Assembly (NCBI GenBank): GCA_023053545.1
Contig: JAKZAN010000006.1
Location: forward strand, 10,138,351-10,202,350
Direction of reading: 5' to 3'
DNA: 64,000 nt
DNA from: Lepidurus packardi
Taxonomy: Eukaryota > Arthropoda > Branchiopoda > Notostraca > Triopsidae
The notes beneath the pieces were generated by a model. It worked only from the letters and a program-made list of their open reading frames with translations, ran no database searches and had not been told where the DNA came from. Position 1 is the stretch's first letter. Each line of letters opens with the position of its first letter. A program made the translations under genes and the position numbers. Of this stretch, positions 59,991 through 64,000 are shown one piece after another.

Positions 59991-61846
59991 GTAAGTGACC
60001 TATCTAAGTGCACCTTTTAATCCCAAGTTGCCGCAAGTGTGAAGCAGCCGGATATCGTGGCAATTAAACATAACAAAGAGTTAGTCTGGAATGTTTAGCA
60101 CGTATTTTTTCCATCGTCAGCTTTTTATCAAATTAAACCTGTCATTATGCACACAATGACTGCGACAAGGTGGAACACTTTTCTCATGTGAGGTGGTTCC
60201 CGTAATCGTTGCGACATTTCAAGGGTGTAAGAAAACCGTGTAGACTAGGAAAAAAATGGGGGGAAATGTAATAGACGTGAAACATAGGTTTGGCGATGTA
60301 TACAAACGGAAAACACGTCTGCGTGTAATAATGGGGGAGTTGTTTTTCCCTAAAACCAGTCGTTTGAACTTCTCGTGATATCATTCGCCATTGCTTTGGC
60401 ACTTGAGAAAAACTGCCATGTAAAAAAGCAGACGGAAATATTAATTTCAAATGAGCTTTTAACGCCTCATGGACCAGCTTTCGCACCACCGTTTACCGTT
60501 AACGCGGAAAATTTTCACATGCGGATTCTCTGTTCTCTATCATTTGGGGACTGGTCGGCTTTTTTATGTTTGTAAATATCCGGTAGAGTTCGTTGGCTCT
60601 TGACGAAGATTTCGCCGTCGTTTTACATCAAACTCTTCAACTTATATTTCTGTAAAATTAATATGCGACTCTTTCAAAGGAACTTTAGTTCAGCTCAGTG
60701 TTTCATCGTGAACCAAACTACCTCTATTTGACACTATAACGGTTGAACTCAGTTCAAATGAACATCCCATTTGCAGTTAAACTAATTTGAAGTTAATGTT
60801 TCGTTGAAACTATTTTCCTTCTTTTGTTGAGTAACTTAGGAAGGACACTGTACACTTGAATTTCTAGCTTTTATAGTTTAGAGGCGGGTTAAATCATTCA
60901 GTGATCTGAATTACAAACGCTGTGTTTTGAAACAGAAGTGAGGTACAAATGCTGTGTTTTAAAACATAAGTGACGTTTAGGTTTTTTACACAACATTGTA
61001 GCAGTTAATAAGAATTAGCACGTCCTAGCTAATTTAGGTCACGTTTCGCGTTCCTTAAACTATCTCAGCTTTAGTAAACTTAACTTTACGAATTACCATA
61101 GTAAATTGAACTGGAAGTGATTAACTTTGAGCACCATTGTACTTAAAATAAGGATACTGGAGTTAAAATTAAGTGTTAAGTTAACAGTTAGGAAACGTGT
61201 AGGAAAGTGGAGTTAGGCAGCCGTGAAATGAAAAGTAGCTCAACATTCTAGAGGAAATGGAGAATTCCCTGTGCAACACACAAACTTCTTTGGCAAGACA
61301 TACCGCTTGGCACGACCCTTGCATTTCCGGCTAATTCATATCAGTTTACGTGTCATAATAGAATTGTCCTGAGACGTATAAATGAGGGCTTTAGGAATTG
61401 AAATGGTCAGCAAAGATACTTGGGATGATTGCGTGTTGCAAATATTGTAGAATCTACATGTATCTTGATGAAAGATGTTGCAGATCCCCGTGTATCTTGA
61501 GTGCCCTACTTAATTTTACATTTGGCTCTTGATCGTAATCTTTTAGGTATATTAACTATTTAAGTGGCCTCCTAAGTTAGCTCTATGGAATATTTAAACT
61601 CTGTTACGTTACATTTTACGAAATTCTAACCTGTAAATATCTACACCGTTAACTTAGTATATATATACTTTATAGTAACTATTGACCTTTTGTTAATTTG
61701 GCTTTGAAATTGTTAAGTGATTAGTTAGCGTTAGCGTTAGCTGGGTTGTTAGCGTTAACTTACCAAGTGCCTTTAACTGCCTTAAATGGTAAACAGTGCT
61801 CGTTTAACTAATATGTCAAACGTTCTTTTGCCTTTGTCAACAACAG

Positions 61847-61907
61847 CGTTTGGTTGTGGTATGGGCCGAAGTATTTAGCGTAAAGTCTTTTGGAAGAAAT
61901 TGGAAAA
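61847..61907 (+). other. Probable 5' UTR of the BTB gene
   Basis: A CAACAACAG acceptor at 61838-61846 is followed by 61 nt of leader before the ATG at 61908. A five-codon upstream frame begins at ATG 61861 and ends in TAG. It is out of frame with the main start, 47 nt upstream of it. Confidence 0.45.
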
Positions 61908-62122
61908 ATGGCTGGCGAACAAATTAACCGTTGCGAGGTCCGTGATATGTATCCACGCGGTGGTCCTCCTTCTCAACAATACAGTCTCCGATGGCACAAC
62001 CATCAAATGCACCTCTTGCATTACTTCGAAACCTTACTACATAGTGAAAATTTAGTGGACGTCACTCTAGTTTGCAGTGATTCCACTGTCCGAGCTCATA
62101 AAGTCGTCCTCTCAGCCTGCAG
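61908..62122 (+). CDS. BTB/POZ protein (tramtrack group, jim lovell-like), first coding exon
   Basis: The chosen start is ATG 61908 (context GAAAAATGG). The exon encodes residues 1-71 plus two bases of codon 72 and ends at GTAAAC. After a short polar leader comes QQYSLRWHNHQMHLLHYFE, then LVDVTLVCSDSTVRAHKVVL. YSLRW, VDVTL and AHKVVLSAC are signatures of the tramtrack-group BTB domain, a dimerisation and protein-interaction module found in many arthropod transcription regulators. HNHQ and the LVDVTLVC spelling resemble jim lovell (Tkr) most in my memory. Orthology is not established, because the DNA-binding part is outside the window. An upstream ATG at 61861 reads only five codons. Confidence 0.88.
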
Positions 62123-62321
62123 GTAAACAATTCTAGTTCAAATTCAACATGTAAATTACTCTTAATACTCCCTTAAGTAAATCGAAAAAATTCCAGTTTT
62201 TATCTCATTTTTTATTATAATCTTGATGTATTTGTTAATTTTGTATTCATGTTGGATTGTTGAAGGCATTATTCATTCAAATTGCATTGGTTTATGGTCT
62301 TATGATTGGATTTTATTTTAG

Positions 62322-62493
62322 TCCGTATTTTCAACGAATCTTCGCCGAACATCCGTGTAAGCATCCAGTTGTGGTTTTAAAGGATCTCTTGAGTTGGGAG
62401 TTGCAAGCTTTAGTGGATTTTATGTACCGCGGTGAAATCAGCGTAGCGCAGGATCAAATTAGTGATCTGATTCGTGCAGCCGAGTCATTGAAG
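62322..62493 (+). CDS. BTB/POZ protein, second coding exon (BTB domain end; gene continues past the window)
   Basis: The acceptor TATTTTAG joins in phase 2 to complete SACSPYF, then encodes the middle and C-terminal parts of the BTB fold: KHPVVVLKD, LVDFMYRGEISV and DLIRAAESLK. The exon ends in phase 0 at GTAAAT directly after SLK, where the next exon would be expected to supply a VRGL-like segment. I find no such exon up to 64,000, so the product is partial (129 residues seen). The intron between the two exons is only 199 nt. Confidence 0.88.
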
Positions 62494-64000
62494 GTAAATT
62501 CCCTTAATTTTTTTTTCTATTCGAATATCTTAACCGGGTTTTTTCATTGGAGCGCAAATGAATAACTACCGTAACGGAAAATTAGACTTACTAGGGGGTT
62601 GCTTCTGCAAAACTTCTTTTAGAAAAAATAACTTACAACAAAACTGTCTTATAAGCACCTTGGAACCAAAAAGGTTTTGTTTAAAAAGCCTCTCTTGCAT
62701 TCGATAATTATGCAAACGAACTCGAGTGTGAAGTCCACCACGGCTGTCTAAACACCTCGCCAGCCAAGGTCATTATCTTGAGCAGATTTTTCCTTTCTTT
62801 TTTTCCTTCTTAATGATTTTTTATTATTTGATTTTCATTTGGGAAGGAAAGGACGCTATTGTTTATCGTAGCGCAGGGGGAGTTTGTGATATAGAAATTT
62901 TCCTATTCTTACCAGTTTGTAAGGTGACTCGACTTGGCTACCGAGTTACTAAATGGCCTTTTGCATGTAATGTACTAAACAAGAGGATAGAGAATTCCGA
63001 GACTCCCATGCTGATACGGGGCATTGTCGCACGCTTGGCTTTTGTTATACTTATTCTGTTTTTATTTCATTTTTTTTTACCCCTTTTTTTCTTAGCTTTT
63101 AAAGTCTCCCCAATTTCTAGGACGTTTTTTGTGTTTTGTTTAGTGGATTTCCCACCTTCTTTATCATTTGGTAAGAGACTTTTAGCTCTCTTGTTTTCTG
63201 CATGGCAATGTTATATACATTTATTCCGTCTCTTGCGAGTTGTTCCGCGGGAGGCTCGCTTCCTTGGCCAATCCAGCGTGAAATGGCTGTCACCAGTGGG
63301 CCGCGTGCAAGTCATGCTTGCCTTTTAACCTCGCATCAAAGCTTGTCTCCAGGTTTTTGGGGCTATCCGCAGGTGTAACTCATTGACACTCGAGCAGAAA
63401 ACGAACAAACCGTAACTTTCAAACTTGAAGAAAAGACGCTCAAAAAGGGAGAAAAATGCTTGGGTAAACCGGGACAGCAATGATGTGAGAAACGTTCTCG
63501 TGAATCCGGGATGGAGGATCTTTTCTCCTTCTCTTGTCTTTTCAAGCTCTATTTTTCTTTTCTTAACGGCTTCCATACAAGCTTTGACTATGAGAAGGTT
63601 CTCATAGAGAAAAGCAAACACTGTTGCAAAACATACTGCAGATTTAAAAAAAAAAATCTTTGACAGAAAAGCAGTAGATATCAGTAGCAAAGATGCAACA
63701 GTTACCCTTTTCTTAATTCTGCCTTGATTAATGTCTCGTGTGAAAAGCAAGTTCCGACACTGGCAAAATTTTAAATTTCGATCTCTCAAAACAAGATCCT
63801 GAATATTACTTTTACTGTATGTCTAAAGAAAACTGCATGCAAATTGGATGTAAGGTTGCCAAGTTATCGGGCTTGCATTTTCATGCTCAGAGGTCATGCG
63901 CGTCCATACAAGACGTTCAACGCCATCTTGTTGTAATCATGAAGAAACTAGCTAAGCTCCATGTGATAGAAACTAAATTGGAAGACAATAAGCGAAGTGT
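62494..64000 (+). other. Intron of the BTB gene to the window edge
   Basis: T-rich, with a 171-codon hydrophobic frame (62,813-63,328) that I regard as chance. No exon encoding the expected VRGL continuation of the BTB region was found. Confidence 0.5.

Noticed and set aside
62813-63328. 171-codon hydrophobic open frame inside the BTB gene intron
   Set aside because: The hydrophobicity follows from T-rich sequence. It has no recognisable family and lies in an intron on the sense strand.
63325-63789. 154-codon frame on the - strand at the right edge
   Set aside because: Low-complexity Phe/Lys/Leu composition and no recognisable domain.
1-64000. Autonomous transposons or retroelements, CRISPR arrays, rRNA
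   Set aside because: No transposase, reverse transcriptase or integrase motifs were seen in any frame, and there were no regularly spaced direct repeats with unique spacers and no conserved rRNA blocks.

Overview
This is an AT-rich, intron-rich, gene-poor stretch of an animal nuclear genome. It is most likely from an arthropod. The best clue is the tramtrack-group BTB domain near the right end, a subtype greatly expanded in arthropods. Dispersed microsatellites, small non-autonomous DNA transposons and introns of up to 16.7 kb rule out a compact or prokaryotic genome. The sequence does not let me name the order.

Two genes can be supported, both on the + strand. The first fills 8.0-33.5 kb. 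It is an eleven-exon RASGEF1-type guanine nucleotide exchange factor whose exons join without any frame break into a 698-residue protein. Residues 1-222 (exons 1-2) are an N-terminal extension that I do not recognise and that vertebrate RASGEF1 proteins lack. Exon 3 carries the region matching the vertebrate N-terminus. Exons 4-11 carry the RasGEF-N and catalytic RasGEF (CDC25-homology) domains. The catalytic exons are packed into 2 kb (31.4-33.5 kb), while introns 1 and 2 span 3.4 and 16.7 kb. The second gene starts near 61.9 kb and runs off the right edge. Two exons encode a nearly complete BTB/POZ domain resembling jim lovell (Tkr), and the rest of the gene lies outside. A 36-nt exon-like block at 59,955-59,990 may be part of its 5' UTR.

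Layout: 1-7.8 kb is intergenic, with a 517-bp TTAA-flanked inverted-repeat element, a degenerate minisatellite and a Tigger/pogo-like MITE lodged in it. 8.0-33.5 kb is RASGEF1; its introns hold two more Tigger-like MITEs, a second copy of the TTAA element, a GC-rich tandem repeat and a long RNA-like hairpin. 33.5-59.9 kb is the 3' UTR followed by a 26-kb gene desert. The desert holds several old degenerate repeat families, two perfect 13-bp inverted repeats, a dense TGTAAYAC motif cluster and a purine-rich domain. 60-64 kb holds the 5' part of the BTB gene.

The two genes do not form an obvious functional unit. RASGEF1 proteins act in small-GTPase (Rap/Ras) signalling and BTB-TTK proteins act as nuclear regulators. 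The most unusual content is the RASGEF1 N-terminal extension and the noncoding repeat and motif structure of the introns and the desert. No transposase, reverse transcriptase, tRNA, rRNA or CRISPR signal was recognised.
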